A DNA stretch of 64,000 bases, taken from assembly GCA_028641055.1 (NCBI GenBank), contig CM054057.1, positions 728,410,484 to 728,474,483 of the forward strand. Direction: 5' to 3'. The stretch comes from Alopecurus myosuroides (Eukaryota; Streptophyta; Magnoliopsida; Poales; Poaceae). Under the pieces are notes generated by a model that worked only from the letters and a program-made list of their open reading frames with translations, had not been told where the DNA came from and made no database searches. Below are positions 48,601 to 59,558 of the stretch, piece after piece. The translations under genes were made by a program, and so were the position numbers. How positions within the stretch are numbered: position 1 is the first letter of the stretch; every line of letters starts with the position of its first letter.

Positions 48601-49770
48601 ACTACCCGCATTTGGGGAGTATGGGCTCCCCCTCAGTTTGACCCGATTCGCATCTCGTCCAAATCGCTCATTTAGTTCGGGTTTTCCATTTGCTGCATGC
48701 ATGATCTTGCGAGCCCTTGGTACCCGGGTGGAACTTTCGTAGTCGGCATATAGGGGGGACACGGTCTTAGAGTGCTATGAGGGTCCATTTTCTTCTGGGC
48801 CCGAGTGCCGTGCGCCCAAGGTGCTTTGGGCTTGATGCGAAGAAGGGTTGGATTGTGTTGAGTGCCCCGCTTGGTGGAGTGGCCGCTCCATCTGGGGGGA
48901 TATTCATGAGTGTACGGCTAAATTGGTGCAACCTGCAGGGATAATCTTCTCGAGAAGCCGTGTTTTCCGCGGTTATGGATTACTTGGTGAAAGTACTGGC
49001 TAACAAGTACTCAGGAAACTTAAACATAATGATCATCCATGATATACCCATGATTAACAACTTGACTAGTACAGGTTTATTCACACAATAACTTGAATCA
49101 CCTTAATACAACTGTGTGAGTTATCTCGGATTGCTTCTTTGGTAAAGGGGCGAGATCCAGGATGGGTTTGTTTGAAGTTATCCTTCAGTTGGTTACTATT
49201 ACTCGATCTTATCCCCTTTCTGATAGTTGGAAGTAATAGAATCTCTGTAGTTGGTTAGTGCAGCCTGTGTCGCTTATTTGCAAAACCCTTCCTTTCCTTG
49301 ATCCTAAAGTATTTGTATCTTGTGATGAATGGCTACGCCGGTATCTTGTGAGTATGGGTTTTATCCCCTTGCCAGTACTTAACCGTACTGACCCACGAAT
49401 CTCTTTCGTGGCTGCAAATTCCAAATTGCAGTCAACAGGTTTGAAGTCTGACGACGTTGCTCGGGAATCCCTCCGGCTTGGCTGGGCAGGGATTGGACGC
49501 CTTCGGTTTCTTCAGGACTCTTAGTCCATTTGGATCTTGTACGTAGCCGGACGCTATGTTGTTTTCTTCCGCTGTTATCTGGATCTTTGTAATGTATCAG
49601 TTGTAACCCTGGCTCGTTTGAGTCATCTTGTATCTATCTGCTTCTGTTGTAATTGTGGATTATTCGTGAACTATTGTAATGTTATCATAAATGGCAACCT
49701 AGAATCGGTTATTATGCGGATTTGGCGGGAATGCTGAAATCTGCATAGTGCCCGATCTCGGGGCGTCACA
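45662..49770 (+). repeat. 3' LTR of the giant-LTR element
   Basis: 4109 bp, near-identical to the 5' LTR but with many one-base deletions and few substitutions. Confidence 0.85.
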
Positions 49771-49775
49771 GAGAT

Positions 49776-51468
49776 GCAATTTCATCCGCATCCCTTCTCT
49801 CAATATCACCTTTCTTCTCAAGGGCCTCTTGGGCCTCTCCCAATTGCCTCATGAGATGCTCAAAGTACTTCTTGGTCTCCCCTTGCATGTTAGACATAAA
49901 ACGGTCCAAGGAGGCTCTTTCCTCTTCTTCTCTAAGACAAGCAATATGTTCTAGTTCACTAGGGGTCTTAGAGTTAGGATAAGATGATACCTCCGTGGCC
50001 TTAGCCATGAAGCACTTGGCATCGCGTTGAGGAAGATTTTCATTGGGGGATTCAAAGAGAGATGACGAAGATGGAGTGGAAGCAATAGCTAGAGCGGCCA
50101 CTTCACTTGTGGTTTCTTCTTCTTCATCACTCCCGGAATCATACTCCTCTTGAGTCAAGAGCACAAACTTGGTAGGAGTCTTCTTGTTTAAAGGTTTCTT
50201 CTTGAAATGAGGTTTCTTGTATTCAACCTTGGACTTGTCCTTGCGGATGAGCTTGCCGCTATGGTTCTCTCTATTCTCATAGGGGCACTCCGCAATGAAA
50301 TGGTACTTGTCTTGGCAATTGAAGCAAGATCTCACTTTTTGAGCCCCATCATTACCATAACGAGACTTGGTCTTCTCCTCAACAAACTTCTTTGCCTTTT
50401 GGGGGATTGTTCCAAAACTTTTGCACGGTGAGAGCTATTAGATCCTTTAGGACGGGATCATATTCTTGTTCCTTCAATGGAGGCAATGCTTCTTCACCAT
50501 CTTCATCATTCTCAACTTCTCTTGCCAAACCTTGGCCTTCAAAGCAACGGAAGCTCCTTGATGCATCCCAATGGCCCTAGCACGGTTGTCAAGAGCATTC
50601 TTGGTTTGCACTTTGTAGGAGCTCAATTCTTGCATGACTTGAGTAGAGGTCATGGTGGAGAAATCATGTCTCCCTTGAGTGCTCTTCATATCCGTGCCCT
50701 CAAAAGGCATCACGTCAATTATGAACTTCCTCTTGATCCAAGCATCATCAATATGTGTCGCACCCGCATTAGAGAAAGCGGTGGCAAGAGATTTGAGCCT
50801 CCGATACATGTCAACGTGATCTTCTCCATCACGCATGAAAATCCTTCGGCCTCATTGGTCAAGGTGTCATAGCGATTTCTTTGCATGCTTTCATTCCCAA
50901 CAAACATGAGGACAAGTGCATCCCATGTCTCTTTGGCGGTGGAGAAGTGTTGAAGATGCGGCATGTGATTGGGGCCCACGGCTTGATGAAGGATGGATAA
51001 AGCGGTGTAATTGAGTTGGCAATCTACAACCTCTCTTCTTGTGAGATTCTTGGGATCATATGGCTTGTATCCATCACAAGTGATTCTCCAAAGATCTATA
51101 CAAGAAGAGTTCAAGTGAGTCTCCATGTAGTATTGCCATTCACGAAAAGAATATGCATCAATTTTAGGTGGATCTCCCCTAGGAATTTTATGAGGAAAAG
51201 GGATGGGAGGATCGGGAGAATATTGGCCTTCAACGGCATGATATCCTTCCTTTCCACTCGCACCCTTCTTAGCGGATTGTTCGGCGGAAGCAGTTTTAAG
51301 TGGTTCACCATCAACCCCTTTCTTGGCACCCTCCGTTTCCGGAGGGGATGAGTCGACCACCTCCGGTTCCTTGGCTTTGAGGAGTGTTGTCATGAGTAGA
51401 CGCAACTCCTCAAATTTAGTGTCTATGGATGAGGTCAATGATTCCCTCAAAGCATTGAGATCATTCAT
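49776..51468 (-). pseudogene. Copia gag N-terminal part with zinc knuckle, frameshifted
   Basis: Starts MNDLNALRESL at 51468, although upstream frames near 51545 suggest the original start may be closer to the LTR. Contains a gag core (SFREWQYYMETHL, QAVGPNHMPHLQHFSTAKETWDAL; Copia gag type), a segment with FIIDVMPFEGTDMKSTQ, and a CX2CX4HX4C zinc knuckle (CFNCQDKYHFIAEC, about 50288-50329). Frame changes near 50836 and 50440 break it. It continues to 40409-41035 beyond the giant-LTR element. It formed the RNA-binding particle protein. Confidence 0.85.
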
Positions 51469-51545
51469 GGACACATTTCCTTCGACGGAGCGTCATCTAC
51501 CTCATCACCATACTTAAACTCTAGGCGGTTAAGCCCGATAGAAGA

Positions 51546-51563
51546 GCCGAGGCTCTGATACCA
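51546..51563 (-). other. Primer binding site of the Copia element, Met-tRNA type
   Basis: The minus strand reads TGGTATCAGAGCCTCGGC two bases inside the 5' LTR, the usual initiator Met-tRNA site of Copia elements. Confidence 0.85.
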
Positions 51564-51565
51564 AT

Positions 51566-53072
51566 TGAAAGTAAAGTATAGGCACCTAGAGGGGGGTGAA
51601 TAGGTGCTACAGCAAATTTTAATTTTTCTCAAATTTAGGCTTGACAAGAAAGGTAAATTCTCTAGATAGTGCAACTAGTGATGAATTTACCTATATGACA
51701 AGACAAGCAATCAAAGCAACAAGTACAAGTAAGTAAAGAGAGGGAGGAACGAGGTAACCGATGGAAGCACACGGAGACACGATGTATTTCCGAGTTCCTC
51801 CTTTTTAGGGGAGTACATCTCGTTGGAGGGGTGTGAGCTCGCCACAAAGGCCTACTCAACGCCACTAAGGCTTCACCTTATTCTCCGATGAACTTCGCCA
51901 CAAAGGCCTAGTTCACCTTCCACTATAGAACCCCTTTGAGGCGGGGATCAAATCCTTTACAAACACCTTGGGGCACACCCACAACTTAATTGGGGGCTCC
52001 CAACACTTCTTGAATCACCAACAAGAAACAAGATGCCTAGGTTCTCCACAAGAGGAAACCCTAGGCGAGATCCCTCTAGCTAGAGAAATGAAGAACGGGT
52101 CGGTGAAGATGTAGATCGGGGCCTTCTCCTTCAATCCTCCAAAGATCTTCAAGATTGGGTGGAGGGATTGGGGAGTTATGATTTCGTGAGTTCTTAAATG
52201 CTCATCAATGCTAAGGGGAAGAACTAGATCTTGAGGAAGAAGGGAGGGGTATTTATAGTCCCTCCTCACAACTAGTCGTTGTGCAGGAAAAAAGGTACCG
52301 GAATATCCGGTCCAAGTTTGGACCGGAATATCCGGCCAGTTTGCTCCACGCAGATCTGCAGTGCTGGACCGGATTATCCGGTTGATCTGAAATAATCCGG
52401 TACAAATAATCCGGTAGATGCCAGTACGCAAATCTTCTAGTCCTTAGCCATTTTTCCACTTCTTCAACTGCAACCGGAATATCCGGTATAGATATGAAAT
52501 ATCCGGTACAAATAATCCGGTTGACTCCAGTAGCTCCAAGCTTCCAGTCCTTAGCCATTTTTCGCAGCAACCGGAATATCCGGTCCAGGATGAATAATCC
52601 GGTCCGAATAATCCGGTTGACTCCAGTAGCTCCAAGCTTCCGGTCCTTAGCCATTTTTCGCAGCAACCGGAATATCCGGTCCAGGATGAATAATCCGGTC
52701 CGAATAATCCGGTTCACTTCTGTGAGCAAAACTTCCAGTCCTTAGCAGTTTTTCGCAGCAACCGGAATATCCGGTCCAGGTTGAATAATCCGGACCAAAT
52801 AATCCGGTTGACTCCAGTATGCGAAACTCTCAGTCCTTAGCCATTTTTGTGCTCCTTTCTCAGCAACCGGAATATCCGGACCAGGATGAATAATCCGGTC
52901 CGAATAATCCGGTTGAGTTCTGTCCCAAAAACCTCAGGCCAAACTTCACCGACTTTTCGGTGATCGATGCCGATGTTAAGTATAACACCTGCACACTAAA
53001 CACCTCGATAAATAATGTACTTAGTATTGTTAACTAACACACAAAACACTGGGAAAATGAAATGCACTTTCA
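51566..53072 (-). repeat. 5' LTR of the Copia element
   Basis: 1507 bp with the dyad array at about 52295-52915 upstream of a TATA box at 52250-52257 (minus). It matches 19652-21171. Confidence 0.9.
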
Positions 53073-53077
53073 GCAGG

Positions 53078-54061
53078 CGTCTCGGTCCGAGGAGATTTTG
53101 GCCAAGACCAAGCAGCTCCTGGACACCGAGATAAAGCTAAGGGAAGCACTTGAGTCTGAGGTGGCAGCCTTGGAGAAAGATGTCACGAAATACAAAGACA
53201 AATACGCCACTGCTCAAGCTGCGCTAAAGAAGCTATCGGCCCAAGTGGCCGACACTTATCGTGTCCTCGTTGGTGAGATTTCGCTACTTACTGGTTCGTG
53301 CCTTGGTTTCTTGTTTTCTTGATACATGATACCCGGAATATCTTGATGTAACCTTTGTTGCTCATATTGCAGCTTCCAACCTTGCGCCTTCAGAAGAGGA
53401 TGATATCGAAAAGGTAAAAAGATTGAAGAATGTCCTCCGGAGGTTCTGTGCCGGCACCAAGTGGATACTAGACGCCATTCAGTGGCCGACTGATCTATAT
53501 CCGGGTATGGAGACCCTAATCCATGCATGCTCTACTGTTCCTGCATGGATTGAGCTCTGGAAACGCTCAGCATGCCGGGTTGGGATGACCCGGGGACTTA
53601 TGCTGGCGAAAGCTTATTTTCCTAAGCTTGAGCCGGCAACGGTGGTGGCCGGATTTCCAGAGTTCAAGGCAGACGGCTCGAGATTTTCCCCCAAGGATTT
53701 CAAAGCTGTACAATCCGAGGTACGTCACTCGGCAACTGCTCTTGCCGACAGTATGGACTTGAGTAGGTTTATGTCTCCATACGATGCGAAGGACAAGGCT
53801 GTGAAGGAAGATACGGCCGTGCCCTTCGACATTTTAGAAAAGTGGAATGCTGACTCTGCCAGGAAGAGGAAGGAAGCTGCAAAGAGGGAAGCCGAATTGC
53901 AATCAGCACCAACTACCTCTACACCAGCTGTCCGTCCACCTATTCGCCCTGACGCTGAAAAACCGGGTGATGATGCTGGGAACTCTTCTAAGAAGCGGAC
54001 CCGAGAACATGACCCGGAGGGCGAGGGTAAGGATGTGGACCCGACTCAGGAGGCCGAGTAA
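53078..54061 (+). pseudogene. Antisense gene of Gyp copy 2, last two exons
   Basis: Exon 53078-53268 encodes a coiled coil (AKTKQLLDTEIKLREAL, EVAALEKDVTKYKDKY), ends GTTG/GTGAGA; after a short intron ending ATATTGCAG the last exon (53372-54061) encodes GTKWILDAIQWP, KAYFPKLEPATV, FPEFKADGS and PFDILEKW, and ends in a polar Glu/Asp-rich tail with a TAA. Both are open, but the gene is dead because exon 1 has stops and the Copia element sits at the acceptor. It corresponds to 33030-33713 and 36331-36536 in copy 3. Confidence 0.7.
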
Positions 54062-55155
54062 ATTATTATCTGATGCCATCCTGATACCTTGTTCGCTCGA
54101 TGCCCTTGTAAAGACAGATATTCTTTTGATAGTGCAGATGTGCACTTCTGATACTATCATCGCATCATGTAAATACATTATGCAGCTTTAATAGCTTTCT
54201 TGGCCCTTCCGGCCTTTGGATGAATTTGATACTCCGATTTACTTTATGGTTCCTTTTGTGAGACTCGGTTTCCGGGTCACATGGGTTTTGACGGGTGAAC
54301 TTTTCTCTAAGTCCCCAAGTCCCCAAGACTCGGATTTGTGGGTTTTTGGTGCTTAATAGCTAAATAACTTGCCTCTTTTTTTTTTCAAAATCCCCAGTCC
54401 CCAAGGCCCGAAATTCCAAGTCTGGGGTGTGAGGTTTCTCAAAGAAAACAAATTGTTTCTGCTAAGCCCAAAACCCAGAGCCATTTCACATAGGTGTTGA
54501 AGTTATGCTTGATAGACTTTGAGTTTCCGGTTTTTAACCCTGTACTCTGCATAACTTGTGGTTTAGATGACTCTTTTGACTCTCTTGTACTGTAAGCCGG
54601 CTTTCGCGTGGATACCATGTTGTTACATCTGTACGAAAACAGGGTCAAGCAAGTCCCATTGGGCATCATGGCTGATTGTAATCGTAAGCGAGCAAATCAT
54701 GCCACTTTAGTGCGAGTCACATCGAGCTTAAGTAAGAAAAGTCAAGAAATGTGGCTCCTTTGTCCGGTTATAAGATTGCAGCCGTACTCGTTTGCGAGTA
54801 AGCGGCCCTTATAACTCATAGGCATCATGGCCGGGTCTTTGAGTTTCTAACTGTGCTATTCAAGCAATCAGCCCCCAAGACCTAAATATATGCAACATAC
54901 TAAGGAAACTAATGCTCTAAGGAAACAATAAATAATACTTACCTGGAAGAAACATAACAGAAAAATAGAACTTGATAGGACGTGTGAAGGAGATATATCA
55001 CTTAACCTTCTCTTTGTTGATATGAGAAAGTTAGGTCAGCAAGCCGCCTCATTAAAAACCCTCCAGTCCCCTTAGGTACCCTGGATAGGAAAAGAGTGCG
55101 TCTGAAACCTGCTGCCTGTTACATCGTGTAATTCCACTTGTAAGTCTGGTCTATA
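54062..55155. other. Spacer between antisense gene and integrase in Gyp copy 2
   Basis: About 1.1 kb, homologous to 31998-33029 reversed. I find no ORF of note. It lies between two convergent coding regions. Confidence 0.6.
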
Positions 55156-56039
55156 CTAGGTATAGTAGGGACGCAGCTGAGCTACGTTCCATGGTCTTTC
55201 TTTCTCTTGCATAGATGAAGTGGTATGAGCGGTGTCGTTAACCGTGGCCGACTCTTCCCTTGCATCTATCAAGTAATACGATCCATTGTGCAGATTCCGG
55301 CTTATGATAAACGGTCCTTCCCATGGCGGTGATAACTTATGTTTTCCTTCTTTTGACTGTACCAGACGCAGAACCAGGTCTCCTTCCTGGAAGACCCGGG
55401 TTTTCACACGCCGGCTATGATATCTCCGCAGATCCTGCTGATATATGGATGATCTTTCCAGTGCTTGTTCCCTTTCTTCTTCTAGCATATCCACGGCGTC
55501 CTGCCGGGTCTTCTCATTCTCTACCTCGACGTAAGCCGAGACTCGAGGCGAGTCATGGATGATATCACTCGGCAACACCGCCTCTGCACCATAAACCATG
55601 AAAAACGGTGTCATCTGAGTGGATCTGTTTGGTGTTGTGTTGATACACCAAACCACTGCAGGTAATTCTTCAACCCAGGCACCAGCAGCTCTGATACACG
55701 GAACTCGCAATCGTGGCTTTAACCCACGAAGCAATTCTTGGTTTGCCCTCTCCACTTGTCCATTAACCTGTGGATGGGCCACTGAAGCTACGTCAAGCCG
55801 GATTCCATTGTTACCACAAAATTTCTCCATCTCGCCAAGAGACATTTGGTCCCATTGTCGGTACTTATGCTATGGGGATACCCGAACCGATAGATAATTC
55901 TTTTCAGGAACTTGACTGCTGTAATTGCTTCACAGTTGGTAACTGGCATAACCTCAACCCACTTGGTAAACTTGTCAATGGCCACCAAGAGGTGCGTCTT
56001 TTTGCAAGGTGACATGTGAAAGGGGCCAACCATGTCCAT
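55156..56039 (-). pseudogene. Gypsy integrase of Gyp copy 2, frameshifted
   Basis: From 56039 leftwards: MDMVGPFHMSPCKKTHLLV, LVAIDKFTKW (first Asp), STDNGT (second Asp), then after a frameshift near 55840 the segment with AHPQVNGQVERANQELL (Glu of the DDE triad) and INTTPNRSTQMTPFFMVYGAEAVLP, ending WNVAQLRPYYT. It is joined upstream to the zinc-binding region by an in-frame TAG near 56055. It once inserted element DNA into the genome. The ending is the classical Gypsy integrase C-terminus without a chromodomain. Confidence 0.85.
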
Positions 56040-56057
56040 ACCCCAAACAGCAAACGG

Positions 56058-56908
56058 CTAAGTTAACGGGATAGTCCGTAGTTCCATAGCCGGCACATGG
56101 TTTTGGCGAGCGTACCTTTGACATCTGTCACACCTTGCCACCAATCGCTCCGCGTCTGCTAGGGTCGTGAGCCAGAAAAAACCATGTCGATAAGCTTTGG
56201 CCACCAGGGATCTTGTGGATGCGTGATGCCCACAATCACCTTCATGGATTTCCTTGAGGATCTGTCGGCCTTCTTCTGGTGCTACACAGCGCAAAAAGAC
56301 TCCTGCTGCACTTCTCTTGTATAACTCTCCGTTGATGATAGAATAACCTTTTGCTCGTCTCAGAATTTGTCTTGCTAACACTTCCTGCTGTGGTAACTCG
56401 CCCCGTGATAGGTAGGCCAAGAACGGCTCTGTCCACTCGGGAACAGCACGTACTGTAGCCACGAGCTCCAAATCCGGGTCTTGATTTGCCAGTTCTTCCT
56501 CAGACTCGGTTTTAACTGATGGTCGCCATAGTTCATCCAGGAAAACATTAGGTGGAACCGGCTCTCTGCGTGAGCCGAGTCTGGCGAGTGCATCTGCTGC
56601 CTCATTTTTTCTTCTGTGTATGTGCTCCACCTCGTACCCGGAGAAACACCTGGCAACTCTATCAACATCTCTGCGGTATGCTGCCATAGTTGCATCTTTT
56701 CTATCCCAAGTTCCTGAGACCTGCTGTACCACAAGGTCCGAATCTCCAAAGCATCGTATCCTCTTAATATTCATCTCCTTGGCTACCTTTAGGCCGTGCA
56801 ATAAGGCCTCATACTCGGTCACGTTGTTGGAACAATCAAAGTGAATCTGCAGCACGTAGCTCAACTTGTCTCCTTTGGGTGATGTTAGCACCACTCCAGC
56901 TCCTGACC
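56058..56908 (-). pseudogene. Gypsy RNase H and integrase zinc domain, Gyp copy 2
   Basis: RNase H residues include the N-terminal GAGVVLTSPKGD strand, VTEYEALLHGL (Glu), FGDSDLVVQQVSG (Asp) and RRKNEAADALARLGS (Asp). These are followed by a linker and the HHCC zinc motif (HEGDCGHHASTRSLVAKAYRHGFFW...CDRCQRYA). The frame is open until the TAG near 56055. It is cut at 56908 by the insertion of the long-LTR element; RT should lie on the other side, outside the window. Confidence 0.85.
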
Positions 56909-57744
56909 TGTAACATCCCAAGTATGAAAACTCCCTTTAGAATGTTTGTTTCATGTTTATTAAAGTATTGCATCAAGTCATCATATTGTTTTCATTTTGT
57001 TTGCATTTGTTTCTTATTTGTTGCATCTGTTTTTCTCTGTTTTCACAATTCAAATTCAAACTTTATTCAAACAATTGTTTCATACTTGCTCTGTTACAAT
57101 CTTTTTCAAATTATAATGTCAAATTAAACCCTTATTTTGTTTCCAATCATTCCATAAAGATCACTTATTAAATTGATGGTTTTAATCAATCATTTAACTT
57201 CCAAATCACATTTAAAATTCAAATCAAAGCATCAAACAGCAACCAATTTGAATTCATGCAAATTATACAACAATTTTAATCAATGGTTTATAATTAACCT
57301 AGGGTTCACCCTATTAAAAGTTTGGTTTCAATTATAATCACTTAATAAGCCATTTAATTCAAATTTGAATGAAATACAAACAGCAAGTAAATTTCAAACT
57401 TTTTGAAAACAGAACTTAGCATTTGTTTGCTAATGACCTAAAAAGCTTACCCTAATTTTTCCAAATTTTTTACTAATTTAAAACCTATCAAATTCTTCCA
57501 ATTCCTTTTTAGCAAAAAAAAACAGGAGAAAGAAAATTTAAAAAGAATTTTTGGCGCCAAAGGGGAGTGGGCTGCGCCCAGCCCAACATCTCCCTTTTTC
57601 TTCTCCTCGCGCGCGCAGCCCAGCCGCAGTGGCCCGTACCGGTTCGCGATCTCTTTTTTCCTTCTTCTCGCGGTACGGCACCACATCGGCGGGTGCCACG
57701 GCGGCACGGTCGCGAGCCGACGGCCATCCTCGACCCGCACCCCG

Positions 57745-57750
57745 TATAAA
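57745..57750 (+). promoter_or_regulatory. TATA box in long LTR
   Basis: CCGTATAAAGCC at the start of the GC-rich leader; the start of transcription should lie near 57775. Confidence 0.6.
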
Positions 57751-58299
57751 GCCGCCCTAGGGCCGCGCGCTGTGCCCTAGCTAACCCTAGGCTCCTGTTC
57801 CCCCTCGCTCCGCCGCCAATTTCTCGCTCCCCGCCATTCTCCCCTCTCTCTGTCACCTCGCCGGAGACGACCCTCTCTGAAACCCCGATGGCAGCCACCT
57901 CTCCCGTTCGCCTCCTTCCTCGTTGATCGCGGGAACTGCACGGCCAACTCTCCCTCGTCTGTTTAAACACCAGAGCCACCTCGGAGAGCTTCTGTAGCCT
58001 CGCCGCCGTCCACGGACTTGCTGCCGTCGAGTTCGTCACCGGGCCTCTGCAACCACGACCACGCCGGTGAGCCACCGTGGCATCCATCCCCTCTCTCCCT
58101 CTGCTTGCGCACGCACCGTGCACACCGCACTGCACACGCACCACCAGATCGCTGCGTCATCGCGCACAGCAGCACCACCGCTCGCCGCCGGCATCATCTC
58201 TGACGCGGTTCAGTGAGCGAGCGCGGTCAGCAAAGTTCAGATACGCGGATCTGAATGATATCCTCACCGCGACCCCGTATCTGTCGAAACTGACGAAAC

Positions 58300-58353
58300 C
58301 ACCGCAGTGGTAGCACTGCATCTCGCGCACGGGTAGGTTGCTGGTTCGATCCC
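58300..58353 (+). other. tRNA-like A/B box module in long LTR
   Basis: A-box-like CACCGCAGTGG (58300-58310, two changes from consensus) and B box GGTTCGATCCC (58343-58353), 32 bases apart. It lies in the same relative place as the modules at 1322 and 42418. Confidence 0.45.
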
Positions 58354-58616
58354 TCGCGGCCGCGGATAAAAACCCACACTTTTTGCGCGCATGGCTGACA
58401 ATCATGCCCCACCCGTCAGCGGCCCTCACTGCCACGCACGCGCAGGCACGCCACGCTGGCCCCAGGCCCACGGGCAGTGGCTGTGGTTGGTTTACTGCGC
58501 GGTAACAAAAGTTTTGCCAGCATGTTTCTTTCAAAACTAGTCCTTTAAAATTACAGATTGGTCCTCTGTTTTAAATGGTTAATAACTTTTAAAATATAAC
58601 TCCAAATAATAAAAGT

Positions 58617-59100
58617 AAAATATGTTTGTTGTTCTAAATTAAATTGTCTATCCATTTAAAACAATTGTGTACTGTTTTGAATTTTCCAAATGCATCCAAA
58701 ATTTGAATTCAAATAATTCATTTGTAATTTGCTAAATTGCATAACTAAATCATAATAAATCCAAATCATGCAAATAAAATATGTTTTTCATACCATTTTG
58801 AACCAACTATTCAAATATAAATTTTGTTTCATGGTTTGAATAATTTAAATTGCTTAAATAATTTAAACTTTGTTTAAATCATTTAAATTTGATAAAATCA
58901 TAACTTGCTCAAATTAAATTATTTTTGAACATGCAAAATATGTTTTCAAACTAGAAAAACATAAACTTTTCAAATATGAGTTTGAATTTATGTTTTGAAC
59001 AAATAAAATTAAAATAAAATTCATGCTTGTTTTAAATTCATTTAAAACTTGTTTAATTTTGTTTAAGTCATAATAAATTCATCCTAATGTTTTTTTCAAT
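58617..59100 (+). repeat. AT-rich 159-bp-period repeat in long LTR
   Basis: AAAATATGTT starts at 58617, 58776 and 58935, exactly 159 bp apart. Confidence 0.65.
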
Positions 59101-59558
59101 ATTTGAAACATGTAATCCACCCAAAATTTTATGATCTTTGCAAATATGAATTTTGTTATTTATTTTGGACAAGTTAAGTGGCTGAAAACAACAAATACTT
59201 GTGTGTCACCTTTAAGGAACCAAAAATTCCTTAACTTAATAAATAAAATTCTAAATTGCTAAACCTCATTTCAAATTGGTTCTAGTGTTGTTATTTTGTT
59301 GTTTTCCTCATCCATGCATCATACTAATCCACCTTCACCTGTTAATTAGTTGGAAAACAAATAATCTAACCAAAATCCATGGGCTTTTTATATGCAACTC
59401 AAAATTGCATATGTGTCCATTTAAATTGTGTTACCATGTCAATTAGTTTATTTTGATGCATCTATTAACTTGACATGCATCATTCCATGATTGTGCACTA
59501 TGCCATGATATTGATTGTTTATTTTTCCTGTATTGTTTGTTTGCTTCTTCTCGGATAG

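Larger units (their letters stand above)
41041..49770 (+). mobile_element. Giant-LTR, near-interior-less retroelement
   Basis: An 8730-bp element flanked by GAGAT (41036-41040, 49771-49775). It has LTRs of 4152 and 4109 bp (TGTAACACC...GGGGCGTCACA) and an interior of only 469 bp with a Met-tRNA primer site and no ORF. About 95% of the element is LTR. It must use proteins of other elements. It inserted in the Copia gag coding region. Confidence 0.9.
19652..53072 (-). mobile_element. Copia element (SIRE/Maximus-like), with two nested insertions
   Basis: Bounded by 1520-bp and 1507-bp LTRs with TGAAAG...CTTTCA ends and flanked by GCAGG on both sides (19647-19651, 53073-53077). On the minus strand the order is 5' LTR, Met-tRNA primer site, gag, protease, integrase, RT, RNase H, an extra spliced ORF, polypurine tract, 3' LTR. 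It is split by a Gypsy element (27925-40403) and a long-LTR element (41041-49770). Without those it is about 12 kb. Placement in SIRE/Maximus rests on the long coiled-coil gag C-terminus and the extra ORF after pol. Confidence 0.9.
15745..56908 (-). mobile_element. Gyp copy 2: Gypsy element, split by nested insertions
   Basis: Minus-strand Gypsy element whose visible parts are the 3' LTR (15745-16219), polypurine tract, antisense gene (plus), integrase and RNase H (minus). It is interrupted by the Copia nest (19652-53072) and by a long-LTR element at 56909. RT, protease, gag and 5' LTR must lie right of the window. It holds the enzyme domains that the young copy at 27925 has lost, so it shows the autonomous layout of the family. 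Confidence 0.85.
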
